Part shown: piece after piece, positions 34,944 through 44,994 of the stretch
Numbering within the stretch: position 1 is the stretch's first letter
Layout: every line of letters begins with the position of its first letter
NCBI GenBank assembly: GCA_028274465.1
Contig: CM051457.1
Span: 11,931,908 to 11,995,907 of the forward strand
From: Plantago ovata
Lineage: Eukaryota; Streptophyta; Magnoliopsida; Lamiales; Plantaginaceae
Length of the DNA stretch: 64,000 nt
Reading direction: 5' to 3'
The notes under the pieces: model-generated
Told to the model about the DNA's origin: nothing
Seen by the model: only the letters and a program-made list of their open reading frames with translations
The model's database searches: none
Translations under genes and position numbers: made by a program

Positions 34944-35480
34944 TGTAACGTCCTATCTCTATATCTCTATTAGGTTGAAGGTCCTACAGACAAACACGTA
35001 TTATTTTCCGCACACTTTAATGGATTTTTGGAAAAAAAAAACTGCACTTTATTAGTACTCTTAGAGTTATTAATCCTTTTAAACTCCTTTACCTCTTTGA
35101 AATTCTAAGGCATTACTCCCTCTTAGACGTCCTCGTCGTGCCTTGATCCGACAACTGTCCACTCCTTGTGGTTTTTGGTATGATTCGATTATGATACCAT
35201 TTGTAACGCCCCGACAACTAATGACCAAAGGTCCGGCCCTTCGGGACAACACAATTATTATTGGATTGATCTCCGGGATGATATGGTGGCCCCACAGATA
35301 AATACGTGTTCTTTCCCACACATTTTGTCCCCACTAGTGCACATGCCGGAAACTTACCAGTAGGTCACCTATCCTACAGTTGCTTCAGAGCCAAGCTCGC
35401 TTAATTGTGGAGTTCTTCTAGCTGGATTTACAAAAAGAAAGGTGCACGATTTTAGTATAAGTGCATTGCCCACATTATCA
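34944..35480 (-). mobile_element. degenerate Cassandra TRIM with primer-binding site
   Basis: On the minus strand. 35202 to about 35480 is a decayed Cassandra LTR: it begins TGTAACGCCCCGAC on the plus strand and carries the 5S-like block (GTAGGTCACCTATCCTA, AGCTCGCTTAATTG). Just left of it, ATGATACCA (35191-35199) is the reverse of the initiator-Met primer-binding site TGGTATCA. 34944 to about 35031 repeats the start of an LTR (TGTAACGTCC, then CAGACAAACACG), so it looks like a truncated 3' LTR, with about 160 bp of internal domain between. The outer end near 35480 and any target duplication cannot be fixed. Confidence 0.7.
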
Positions 35481-36129
35481 TAATCTACATATCATAAATC
35501 TCCACGAAAACAGAATCCTCATCATTAGAGCCGCATGCATAGTCGGAGTCCTCATGGTTCTGCATCGAGTTCAAATCATAACCTTCCAATCTCCTCTTCT
35601 TCGGAATCATCCTCCTCTTCATTTTCATCTTCGTCTACTCTTACACGGGAATCAAAGGGTGAAGCAGGGGTGCAAGCGCAAGCTAAGCCTTAATGGTTGC
35701 ATGCTTTTTAGCATGCTTGGCATCTAAAGACCTGAGTCTTGAAATTGATCATACAAACTTAAATTATACATTGTTTTAACTGATAATATAATTTTAAATT
35801 GTACATATATACTTAAGAGTCCATTCCCTTGCTTAAGTAAAGTTGTTATGTGTGATGACTTTGATGAATTTACATCATGAATATAGTTGAACATAAATAA
35901 TGTAATATCATACATTGGGAAGTCAAATCAATTGAGTAAGAGTGTAAGACTCACACTTTGCTCTTGAGGTACATTTTCAGGAACTTCCTTCATTGTTCAA
36001 GCCCTTTACAATAGTAATTCATATGACATTGAAAAAGTACCTCCCCGTGAAGAAGGGAAGAAGACTTTGCCGCTCAAAGGACCTAAATATGGTCGACTTG
36101 ATGGCAAGAAGACCTTGCCGCTCGAGGGG
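35481..36129. other. intergenic, no gene seen
   Basis: No gene recognised. A direct repeat AAGAAGACTTTGCCGCTC / AAGAAGACCTTGCCGCTC occurs at 36058 and 36106, just before the RNase H remnant. Confidence 0.45.
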
Positions 36130-36650
36130 GGTCGGATCATTTGGTATTGCTGCTGCATGGATGCCGCCTTCTGGAAGGTGTTTGAAATTTAATTTTGATG
36201 CTTCCATTCGTCGTAATCCAAAAGGAATTAGTTTGTGTGGTTGCTTGCAACAGTTCGGGACAGATTGTTACTTGGTGTCGGAAGTTTATCCCATTCGTCC
36301 AGGAACCGGAAGCTTTCTTGCTGTCCAAATTGCACAGGAATTACAGGTTGCTGCTGTGACTTTTGAGGGTTGATTATCTTCGCTTGCTACATCAGGTCCA
36401 ACTGCCTGGATTTTCTTTTCTGTCGGCTGGAAGTGTTATCCAGTATATTAAACAGCTAGCTGCTAGTTTTGAGTTTGTGGATTTTGTTTTTGTCCCCAGA
36501 CTAGGAAATACACTGGCTCATGATTTACTTGAGGATAGCTTCGGGTTTGATTCTTTTCCATTTGCGAATCGGATACTCTTTCCAGTCATAATATATTGCT
36601 CCGTACTATTTGATTGTGTTGCTAAGAAAATAAAAATAAAAATAAAATAG
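36130..36650 (+). pseudogene. LINE-type RNase H domain remnant, frameshifted
   Basis: The frame to 36373 reads WMPPSGRCLKFNFDAS, the start of the RVT_3-type RNase H domain found at the C-terminus of plant LINE polyproteins and in stand-alone copies. The sequence continues in another frame from about 36363 with FVFVPRLGNTLAHDLL, the C-terminal part of the same domain (the R..N..AH motif). One frameshift near 36365 splits it. The end, an AAAAT-type run at 36625-36650, fits a LINE 3' tail. Not functional as it stands. Confidence 0.75.
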
Positions 36651-36898
36651 AATCTATCGTAGTATTGTAAAAAATCTACCACATATATGTAAAATCATGT
36701 TAATAAAGAAAAGGGGAAAAAACACAAGTTTCACAAAATAATACTATTAAAAGTTCAAATTCAGAATAACATTGTTTTTCTTAAGTTCTCTACCGAGTAC
36801 TATACTAGTAACAACAATATTTTTATATAACCCGGGAGATAAAAGAGTATATGAGGGAAAAGTTAAAATTTCAGCATCACTGAATCTAAAGGGCTTGA

Positions 36899-37984
36899 CT
36901 AGTTGCTTACAGCAAGACCCTCCATTTCTGGGATAAGTTCCTCTACACAGCATAGTTGTGATTCTAGCTGTCTCAAACTGCTCTCTAAGCCAGTGCAAGC
37001 TTTAACAAAATCCTCAGAATTACCTTTTAAATTATCTAGTTCTGCATGCATTTCCTTTGAACAGCTCGAAATCTTTCCAACTGCCAACTTAATCGCTGAA
37101 ATTTCTTGAGGTGGGTAAAGGCATGCTCCTACCTCGTCGACCTGTGCTCCTACTTCTTGGCACAGCTTCAGAAGTTTCTCCAGAGAATCTACTGAAAGTG
37201 CACAACCATCTGAACTTTCCTTTTGAAGCAAACTTGTAATGGATCGAACTAGCTCCTTTAGCATGACAAGTGTTTCAGACACAACATTAGTTGTAAACTG
37301 TGCGACTTTCATTTCGTCAGCGGACAAATCCTTGCCCAAATCGTCATCACTTAAATCATCAGGATTCTCCAAGTCTGCTTCGTTGTCTTCTTCCAGTGAC
37401 ACTTCATTTTCGGGGTGAGGGGTTGCTGGCTTCAGTTCTTTCAATTCTCGAAGAACGTCCTTCACCGAGACTGCAACTTGAGTCATTGCACGTCCAATAG
37501 CGGTTACGTTTGAGGATGGAGTCTTCTTTAGAGCCGAACAAGCTTCCCAGACTGTACCTACAAGCTGGGTAATTGATAGGTTCTGATTTTTATTTGGTGA
37601 TCCATATGAAGAGACTGCCCCTTGTAATAGCTTGAAACTGGTATTAACCACTTGCTTAACAGATGCAAGAATGCACGATGAGAGGGTTGGCCCTGCACCG
37701 ACTGAACTTCCATGGCAATGTAGAAGTAAGCCTTGCAGCACATTGACATATGTAGCCATATTTTCTTCAAGGACTTGGTGTCCTGGAGTTTCTCCAGTGT
37801 AAAGCATCCCAACCATAGTGGCTTGTTTGGACACTAGGTCACCCATTTTAATCACCTCTTTCCAGCTGATTTTCTCAAGAGAAGAGGAGGGCTTTTGATC
37901 TAGCATCTGCAAAGTTTCATGAATCGTGTTGAGATGTTCACCCAGTATTCTATTAAGTCGCTCTCTAGCTGCTGCTTTCGCCAT
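36899..37984 (-). CDS. cyclin-D1-binding protein 1 homologue (GCIP family)
   Basis: One coding exon, 361 codons plus TAG, minus strand. The chosen start is the ATG at 37984 (MAKAAARERLNRILGEHLNT), which matches plant homologues. The open frame runs ten codons further but through a splice acceptor (TATGCAG at 38000-37994). Plant members are annotated as similar to mammalian CCNDBP1/GCIP, a helix-loop-helix-like protein that binds cyclin D; the plant role is poorly known. Visible: helical composition throughout, SWKEVIKMGD, YTGETP, CHGSSVGAGPTLSS, a short acidic stretch rich in Asp/Glu (about residues 200-225), and heptad-like Leu spacing. A non-coding first exon at about 38751-38840 is joined by a donor GTAAGTAGTA at 38750. 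No defect seen. Confidence 0.88.
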   Translation of the reverse strand: MAKAAARERLNRILGEHLNTIHETLQMLDQKPSSSLEKISWKEVIKMGDLVSKQATMVGMLYTGETPGHQVLEENMATYVNVLQGLLLHCHGSSVGAGPTLSSCILASVKQVVNTSFKLLQGAVSSYGSPNKNQNLSITQLVGTVWEACSALKKTPSSNVTAIGRAMTQVAVSVKDVLRELKELKPATPHPENEVSLEEDNEADLENPDDLSDDDLGKDLSADEMKVAQFTTNVVSETLVMLKELVRSITSLLQKESSDGCALSVDSLEKLLKLCQEVGAQVDEVGACLYPPQEISAIKLAVGKISSCSKEMHAELDNLKGNSEDFVKACTGLESSLRQLESQLCCVEELIPEMEGLAVSN

Positions 37985-38750
37985 GTCTGCAGCCTGCATA
38001 CAGCATTGTTGCACTTAGAAATGGAACAAGAACTTAAGCAAAAAAGGTAAAACACACCTTATACATTCAAAATGACCACGCCATTACCCTAAGCACCTGA
38101 AGGCACACAAACTTGTAGACCACATCTAACCGTTGGACAGGCTTTTTCTGTAGATACACTCATTCATACAGGTTTATCGGAAAGCATGATAATTTCTTCG
38201 TGGTCATAAACCATGCAAATAGTACTTGCAACTCAAACATGCATCTCTCATTGGCAAAACAATGCATATCATACCCACCTGTTCACTATTTCCAAGTAGC
38301 CACTTCGCCATGACACTTTCGATTGAAACAAATACCCATAAGTAAGCTACCAAAAAGATTGATAAGCACTAATAAAGCGGAAAAAAAATGGATAGCTTTC
38401 TGATTTGTACAAATAAAACTAGACACATACTATTACACATTAGAAATAACCCCATTCACCGACCAACAAACCAAAGTGATGCCCATTCCCCTAATTTACA
38501 CAACCGCCCCAAGTGTGTAAGCACATCCCCTAATTTACAGAAGCTAGACTAGAAGATGCCTTATAGTACTCACGTATCCAAATAACTCTTGCAATTCCTA
38601 TATTAGTCACACACCAATGACACCATACATCGAGAAAAGTAATTTGCAGGTGCCGAAAAATTGAGGAAGAAAGCGAAAAGCAATGAACGGAATTAACTGG
38701 AACTGAAACTAACAAGAGAGAGCTTAGAAATCAGTAAAGGTACTACTTAC

Positions 38751-38840
38751 CGGAAACAGCAAAATAGAGTACTAGGAAGCGCCGTCAAATTGCGGTGGAA
38801 TCCGGCGAGCCGACCAATTGTTGAAAGAGAAATATTTTCT
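38751..38840 (-). other. probable non-coding first exon of the GCIP-family gene
   Basis: On the minus strand, GCTGTTTCCG is followed by GTAAGTAGTA, a strong donor at 38750, and the upstream 90 bases contain no ATG. The matching acceptor is at 37994. This gives a 756-bp leader intron. The 5' limit is a guess; no TATA box was identified. Confidence 0.55.
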
Positions 38841-39021
38841 CTCGCAATTGAGTGTACTCGGTATGTATAGTTTTGTATGTATCTAAATTCAATTGAAACA
38901 AGACCTAAGTGATTGTAATTGTAATTGGGGCTTATTATTTACATCTAGTCCAGCCCAACAATGCACTGTATTATTGTAGAATATGGGCTCAGATCATTCG
39001 TTATGGTTGGAGGCTTGGAGC

Positions 39022-39823
39022 TAGGGCTGACCATAAAATCCACCCACACGACCCACCCGCGCAAACTGTCTGCTTTTAACCGTCCGCGACGGATTACTTC
39101 GTGTTATACCCAACCGCGGTTGAAAAAATATTTCACCCGTGACGGGTTGGGTGGGTGGCGGCTTGACGGTTGCAAACCGCCATCATCCACCCGTCCCAAC
39201 CCGCCATAAGATATGATTTTTTTTATATATTTATTACTACTTAATAATAAATTACCCATAGTATATAATTTTTAAATATTTATAACTATTTAATAATAAT
39301 ATTGTAATGTGTAAACAACAAAACTGCAAAGTTGGAAACTATGTTAGCTAAGTACTCCGGCCGTCATCCTCCTATTTTCCTCAGATTGGGGTCTAAACTG
39401 GTTGCTCCTTTTTTTTTTTTACTTGGCTCTACTGGAGACTTTTTTATAGTGAAATAGTTTTTTGGTTTCAATTGTTGGTTAGCAATTAAGTTGATCGGGT
39501 CACATTTTGCAAGTGATGTTTCTATATTTAAAATTTATTTTCATTTTGGACATGTACCATTAATGGATATTGTATCGGTCGATTTGCATTTTGAATTTCG
39601 TTACTTCTAGTTTGTTTGTTATCGAGTGTGATTTCTATTTAGTTTTGATATTATTAACCACCCGCCTTTCGCCTGCCATCCGCCCGCACATTTTTGTAAC
39701 CCGTCCGTGACGGTTTGAGTGTTTTTCTCACCCGCCGTGGTTTGTAAATAAATTCATCCGCATACGGTGGGTCGGGTTAGTTTTTGTTAGAAACCCGCCT
39801 ACACCTGCCCACACTCACCCCTG
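39022..39823. mobile_element. hAT-like non-autonomous element
   Basis: 802 bp between near-identical 8-bp direct repeats CTTGGAGC (39014-39021) and GTTGGAGC (39824-39831). Ends are TAGGGCTGACC on the left and CAGGGGTGAGTG inverted on the right, the usual hAT form. Both subterminal regions are rich in ACCCGCC/GGGTGGG and in CCGTGACGG/CCGCGACGG. No transposase frame. Confidence 0.75.
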
Positions 39824-39831
39824 GTTGGAGC

Positions 39832-40064
39832 TTAAATATAGTCTTCTAAATATTAAATTTAAAAAAAAAAAAAATTCATCCCAAATGAAGTCTCAAATTT
39901 TTAAGGTTTATTTATTTTATACTTTATTATGAATCCCATATGCTACATATAGAGTGAAAATGGAAGGGATCAGTACATATTATTTGGAGTTTTCCTTGTG
40001 GATCTCATATTTGGGGTTTAAACTTGGACTACTAATTAGTAACCCTTTGGAGTGCATGAGCTAT
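39832..40064. other. intergenic, no gene seen
   Basis: AT-rich spacer between transposons with an A-run at about 39861; nothing recognised. Confidence 0.4.
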
Positions 40065-40325
40065 TACTCCCTCTGAGTTTTAATAATTGTCCTTTTAACT
40101 TTTCACTATATGAAAAATACATGTCGTTTTGCATTTTTCAAGAAAGAATTTTCATCACAATTGATGCATTATGTTGAATTCCATACCATTTACAAGTTTC
40201 CTATTGGTTCAATTATCATAATTATTTGTATTTATTACAGTATATTTATAAAATTAATGAATTGAATGAGATGTATTAAAATGAGTAAAAATTCTAAAAC
40301 GACAATTAAAAAAATGGGAGGAGTA
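40065..40325. mobile_element. Stowaway-like MITE
   Basis: TACTCCCTCTGAGTTTTAAT at the left and the inverse, near ATTAAAAAAATGGGAGGAGTA, at the right. Internal GTCGTTTTGC and AAAACGAC blocks also pair. About 261 bp. Confidence 0.75.
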
Positions 40326-40482
40326 TTTAGTAGCCAAAAGAAGCCTCAATTGGAGGCTTTTTGGGGTTTATTTTTGAATTAAAGCCCTAAAGAAGCCTTC
40401 ATAAGGAGTGCTCTGACTCTCTGAAAGTCTGGGCTCTATTTGTTAAAAAAAATTTTAAAAAAAATCAACATAGGAAAAAGAA

Positions 40483-40560
40483 TACTCCCTCATATCTGAT
40501 ATGAATTAGTTGTCGTTTTAGATAATTTACCATTTTTGCAAATACTTGTCGTTTTAGGTG
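40483..40560. mobile_element. partial Stowaway-like MITE (left half only)
   Basis: TACTCCCTCATATCTGATAT then GTTGTCGTTTTAG twice in close order, as in the left half of related MITEs here. No matching right end was found. Confidence 0.4.
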
Positions 40561-40584
40561 TTTAGAAACTGTCTTTTCGTCTGA

Positions 40585-40940
40585 ATAGAACTGAACTGAA
40601 TTGAACAGAATTGAACTGATCTGAACATAATTTCTTTGTAGTATAAAATATACTCTCTCCGTCCCAGAGCAGTTGTACCATTTGCTTTTGGCACAAAAAA
40701 TAAGGAGAAGAGTTAAATATTAAGTTATATTGATAGTGGATGTTGAATTTACTTTATGGGGGATTTGTGACCACAAAAATGTGTTGATGTAATATAAAAT
40801 TAATATAACCATGTCCAAATATGGCAAAGAAATGAAATGGTGGCCAAAATGGTAAACTGGTGCAACTGTTTTGGGACGGAGGGAGTAACTAAGCAAGTTT
40901 GAATAGAACTCAACAGAACTGAACTGAACTGAAAATAATA
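40585..40940. repeat. GAACTGAA-type short repeats split by a MITE
   Basis: Runs of AGAACTGAACTGAATTGAAC at 40588-40626 and AACAGAACTGAACTGAACTG at 40912-40936 appear to be one array. A complete Stowaway element (40651-40887) has inserted into or beside it. A third run in the opposite sense, AAGTTCAGTTCAGATGCATT twice, is at 42981-43022. Confidence 0.7.
40651..40887. mobile_element. Stowaway-like MITE
   Basis: TACTCTCTCCGTCCCAGAGC and, inverted, GTTTTGGGACGGAGGGAGTA. The inner bases pair further (GTTGTACCA against TGGTGCAAC). TA borders. 237 bp. Confidence 0.85.
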
Positions 40941-41556
40941 AAATTTGAACATTAGACTACTATTAATATGTTTGTACCTATATTAAGAAAACATTTTTTA
41001 TTCTATTATTAGGTTTTGTTTCTATAGGATTTAGATTGTTTTATACTTATTCATTGCCTAGTGGAAATTAAAGGTTTGTTAATATTTGATATTTGAGACT
41101 GGAATTGTAGAGTTTTACATAAATTGTGGACACTACCCTTTTATTTAACATAATTTATTATTGTATTCCCTTTAATAAAAGATTTCATGGATAGTAAGTT
41201 ATCTCATTACCAAGAAATTAATCACAAAATCCCCAATCTTTATCTCTACCAAATATAATTGTACTATTCAAATTATAGTAAGTAAATTCAATAAGCAATA
41301 AATTTTCTCAAGAAAAGTTAAATGAACAAAAGTATATAAGTAGAAGTTAATTTGATAATGAGGGTTGGAAAAAGAAAAAAAAAATTTAAAAAAAAGGAGT
41401 TGGAAACAATAGACAAATGGAACTGGATGTAAAAAGAAAACAAAGTAGAATCGATCGATCCGTATACATTGTTGTAATAGTAGAACAAACTGAGTTTGGT
41501 TTGGATATGATGATCATGTACGAGTAAGCTACACTGCCTACATTATTATTATTATT
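40941..41556. other. intergenic, no gene seen
   Basis: Very AT-rich, no coding sequence or transposon end recognised. Confidence 0.45.
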
Positions 41557-42718
41557 AGGGTTTATATCAATTTAGAGGCTAGTTAGGACACCTAATAACA
41601 GAATAGGCCCCATTAGACCAACAATTACATATTAGGCCATAATATGGGTTTTTTGTGTTGACCAACACATATTTACAACAATGACATCAGCTCATTTTGG
41701 ACAAAACAAACAAGGCATTAACTCAATAGTAAGGTGAGACCTAAAATGTAATTGTATTTGAACACTAACTTTATTATTTTCCGATTATATTTTTCTTTTC
41801 TTTCTTTTCCTTTATTCTTTTTTTTTCTTCTTCTTTTTGTCAACAATAACTTGTTTCCTACAAAATGTTATTTAAAAAAAAATCAAAATTTTAAATGTAA
41901 AATTATTGTAAATACTAAATTATTGTAAATCATACACCAACAAAATTTATATTTCAAAACATGTCCCAACATTAGTTAAAAAAAAAAAAATCAATATTTT
42001 TTCTTTTTCCTTTTTTCTTTTTTAATTTCTTTTTCTTTTTTCTCTTCTTCTTCTCCAAAAGCTCCGGTAGCGGAGCTTTGCGAAACTCCGATTATAGTTG
42101 TAAGCTCCAGATAGAAGCTGTGCAAGCTCCGATCTGGAGCTTACACGCTCCAGCTCCTATAGTCGAAGCATTGCAAGCTCCGAGCTGGAGTTGTGCATGC
42201 TCTAGTCGAAGCCTTGCAAAGCTCCGGTGTCGGAGCTTTTGAAGAAAGAAAAAGGAAAAAAAAAAAAAAAAAAAAGAAAAATATAAAAGGAAAAAGAATA
42301 AAGAACAAATATTGATTTTGTTTAAAAAATAATGTTGGGACATGTTTTGAAATATAAATTTTATTAGGCTTTGATTTAGAATAATTTTGTATTTATAATA
42401 TATTTATATTTCAAAATTTTCATTTGTTTTTTTTTTAAATACAATTTGGTAGGAAAAAATAGCTTTATTGTTGATAAAAAAAAAAAAGAAAAAGAAAAAG
42501 AAAAAAAAAGGAACGCAAAAAGAAAAAGAAAATGTGTGTTGAAATACAATTACATTTTGGGCCTCTTGGTAAGGCTTGTTTGGTTGTTCACAAATGGAAA
42601 TTTGGATAGGCGAATTAAGCCTGGTTTGGTCAAATTCGACCCCTAATCTGTAATTAAAAATCTAATGGGGCCTATTATGTTATTAGGTGTTCTAATTGAC
42701 CCTTAAAAAATGAACCCT
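41557..42718. mobile_element. 1.16-kb fold-back element with GGAGCT-rich core
   Basis: The two halves are inverted copies over hundreds of bases. AACACCTAATAACATAATAGG / ACACCTAATAACAGAATAGG, then GCCCCATTAG, lie close to both ends (about 41596 and, inverted, about 42690). AAATGTAATTGTATTT lies further in, and AAAACATGTCCCAACATTA (41957-41975) is repeated inverted at 42332-42350. Pyrimidine- and purine-rich arms enclose a core (42060-42240) of AGCTCC/GGAGCT palindromes. Both borders are TTA-repeat DNA, so the target duplication is unreadable. No open frame fits a transposase. The long inverted arms suggest a Mutator-like or fold-back type, but the class is open. Confidence 0.75.
42060..42240. 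repeat. palindromic GGAGCT-rich array, right locus
   Basis: The core of the fold-back element: AGCTCCGGTAGCGGAGCTTT, then AGCTGTGCAAGCTCC, GATCTGGAGCTTACACGCTC, and AGCTCCGGTGTCGGAGCTTT at the far end. AGCTGTGCAAGCTCC is shared exactly with the left locus (21040-21055 region), showing common descent. Confidence 0.8.
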
Positions 42719-42841
42719 TATTATTATTATTATTATTACTATTATTATTTTTTATTTATTTTTGTTATCGTGTCCACTCTCCAAAATGTAAAGCCCTTGC
42801 TCACGACGATCCTTTGCCAGAGGAATTCATGTTGCTCGATG

Positions 42842-42883
<42 letters not shown>

Positions 42884-42930
42884 GTTGTTGTTGTTATTAT
42901 AATAATAATTATTATTATTATTATTAATTA
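42718..42930. repeat. TTA/ATT microsatellites
   Basis: Two trinucleotide runs, about 42718-42752 (with one ACT) and 42839-42930 (long ATT run passing into GTT and back to AAT/ATT), separated by unique sequence. Apparent open frames here encode only poly-Ile/Tyr and are not genes. Confidence 0.9.
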
Positions 42931-43029
42931 GCTACCTGTACTAAAACTCTGTTCTCTTCGTCTGAAAATTAATTATTTTAAGTTCAGTTCAGATGCATTA
43001 AGTTCAGTTCAGATGCATTAAGTTTGCAA

Positions 43030-43380
43030 TAAGTTCGAGCTAACTTTGAAGAGTTGTTAACTGTTGTATTATAGTATTTTGTATTATAGTATTTTTCGAG
43101 CTAACGAATCGAGCTTTTTCGAGCTTCGTAATTTTCGAGCTCACGAGCCGAGTCGAATTCGAGCTTTATTGCGTTTCAATTGGAAAATTTTGTAAAACTT
43201 AAAGTTCGCGAGCCGAGCTCGTTTAGGAAAAATGACCATCGAACTCGAACTCGAGTAAAAAAATTGAAGTTCGACCGAGCTCGAGCTCGAACTCGAGCCC
43301 ATGCATACAATTGGAAAACGAGCCGAGCTTTCATAAAGTTCGACTCGGCTCGGCTCGATTACAGGCCTAATGACGGCCTA
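43030..43380. repeat. CGAGCTCG-rich repeat, probable transposon remnant
   Basis: Many copies of GAGCTCGA/CGAGCCGAGC and of the inverse, ending GGCTCGATTACAGGCCTAAT. Such CGAGCTCG-rich sequence with a CAGGCCTA end is common in plant hAT-type elements. A left end was not found, so the class is uncertain. Confidence 0.5.
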
Positions 43381-43440
43381 TAGTTCAGTACTCGGTGTTA
43401 CGTTGCATCCTAATGACGGCCTATAGTTCAGTACTCGGTG
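43366..43440. repeat. 43-bp tandem duplication
   Basis: CCTAATGACGGCCTATAGTT, continuing CAGTACTCGGTG, occurs at 43366 and 43409 without noticed differences. The second copy runs straight into the NHL-like remnant. Confidence 0.9.
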
Positions 43441-43523
43441 ATGACGATGATGTTGAACTTTGCCCTATCATTCATCACCCAGTGATGACGATGTTGGAAG
43501 TTTCTGTAGCAATAGTTCACCCG

Positions 43524-44513
43524 GGTAAATTGCATTTTTTTTTTCCCTTAAGTGACCGACCCTCGCGTTTTTGTCCCAACTCAAATTTTTTTTGCACTTT
43601 TTGTCCTTTTCGTATAAATACGAGATTTGTATTTTAGCCCCTTGCCACCTCAAATGCCACATAGTTAGTCAAATATAAAAAATAAATAAGAAAATCAAAT
43701 TTAAAAAAAAATTAAAACATAATCCTGCACCGCCGCCGCCGGAACTCCATCGGAGCAGAATTAGCTTCGCCCAGAGTGGGCGGAGAAGGCTGCTAGCTTG
43801 ATGATGATGATGATCGATCCTTAATTAATAAAAGTGGATTTGGGCGATTGGAGTAATTGCAAACGCAGTACGACAATGCTGAAATGGAGAACATGAACAG
43901 TGAAGAACAACAGCAGCGGTGAAGAAAAAGAAGTAAGAATGGCGCAAAATTCGTGAAATTCGCGACTGAATCTGGCAGCTCTGCGCAATCAGAGGAAAAT
44001 GCAATTCCCGTTCATTGAACTGTCGGATCTTCTTGAAACTCTTACAGAAGCTTGAATACTCTCTGATCTTGAATCTGAACGGTGGATTGAAAACTAATCA
44101 TGTTTGGTTGGTCAAATAATTTCTGCCATACATCAGCAGTTCTTGGGAGGCTAGAAGAGAAGAAGAACGCAATGGGGCGGCGAAAACGTGCAGAGCAGAG
44201 GAGGAGAGAAAGGGAAAAGGGAAAAACGAGGTCATAGGAGGGTGGAGGAGCAGAAAACGCATAGGGGCGGCGTGATTGGGGGCTGTCACCGGCGGCGGCT
44301 GGGAAAGAAGACGGAAGAAGAAGAAACCCAGGATCATACTTGCCACCTCAATCCACATCATGTGCCAAATCAGTATACATATGGAGTATTTGAAGATTCT
44401 GTATAAAGACGGTATGAAATACGGTCCCGGGATCAAAAAGTGCAAAAAAAAATTGACTTGGGATCAAAACCGTGAGGGACTGCCACTTAAGGGACCAAAA
44501 ACGCAATTTCCCC
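43524..44513. mobile_element. Mutator-like (MULE) non-autonomous element
   Basis: 990 bp with inverted repeats of about 100 bp. The left starts GGTAAATTGCATTTTT and includes CCCTTAAGTG and TTTTTTGCACTTTTTGTCC; the inverted right starts GGGGAAATTGCGTTTTTGG. The 9-bp flanks GTTCACCCG and GTTCACCGG (43515-43523, 44514-44522) differ at one base, as expected of a MULE target duplication. The interior is GC-richer in places (CCGCCGCCGCCGGAA, GGCGGCGTGATTGG), so a captured host fragment is possible, but none was identified and no transposase is present. Confidence 0.75.
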
Positions 44514-44674
44514 GTTCACCGGGTGATGACGATGATATTGGACTTTGCTGCCGTATCATAGCGATTATTCTTGGCACACTGATTGTTTTTGGCATGATTG
44601 CAGGCGTACCTGCCCTTTTCATCATCGGATGTATAACAGCAACTACTTCGGGTCCCGAATTTGCACTCACGCAT

Positions 44675-44994
44675 TGTTAAACTTGCAGGGAAAGTTATGA
44701 TAGAGAGAAGAGAGAGACGTAATTAATTTGCTCTGTGTATTTAGAAAATGAGAGCTTGCTTACATCTGTTTATCTAATCTGCTATTTATACTAATCTAGA
44801 CTAGCTTACAATTAAAGCTACACGGCCTACACCTACTGTATACAAGTATGTATTTTCTACCTTACAAATACTACTCCTTGTTTATACACTTCATCTATAA
44901 GTGTATCATATGCTAGCTGGACAGACTTGAATATGTTGACTTGTGCAGTCTTCTTCCTCTTGACTTCTTCTATTGCTTTCTTCTTTCTTCAACA
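44675..44994 (-). mobile_element. probable solo LTR
   Basis: TGTTAAACTTGC at the left and TTTCTTCAACA at the right give TGTTGAAG...AAGTTTAACA on the minus strand. A TATA-like TATAAATA (44790-44783) lies about 110 bp before the LTR end, as in copia LTRs. No 5-bp target duplication was found, so the borders are not proven. Confidence 0.4.

Noticed and set aside
37985..38014. Ten extra N-terminal codons on the GCIP-family protein
   Set aside because: Lie across a splice acceptor; homologues start at MAK/MGK.
42710..42931. Poly-Ile/Tyr open frame
   Set aside because: Product of TTA/ATT microsatellites.
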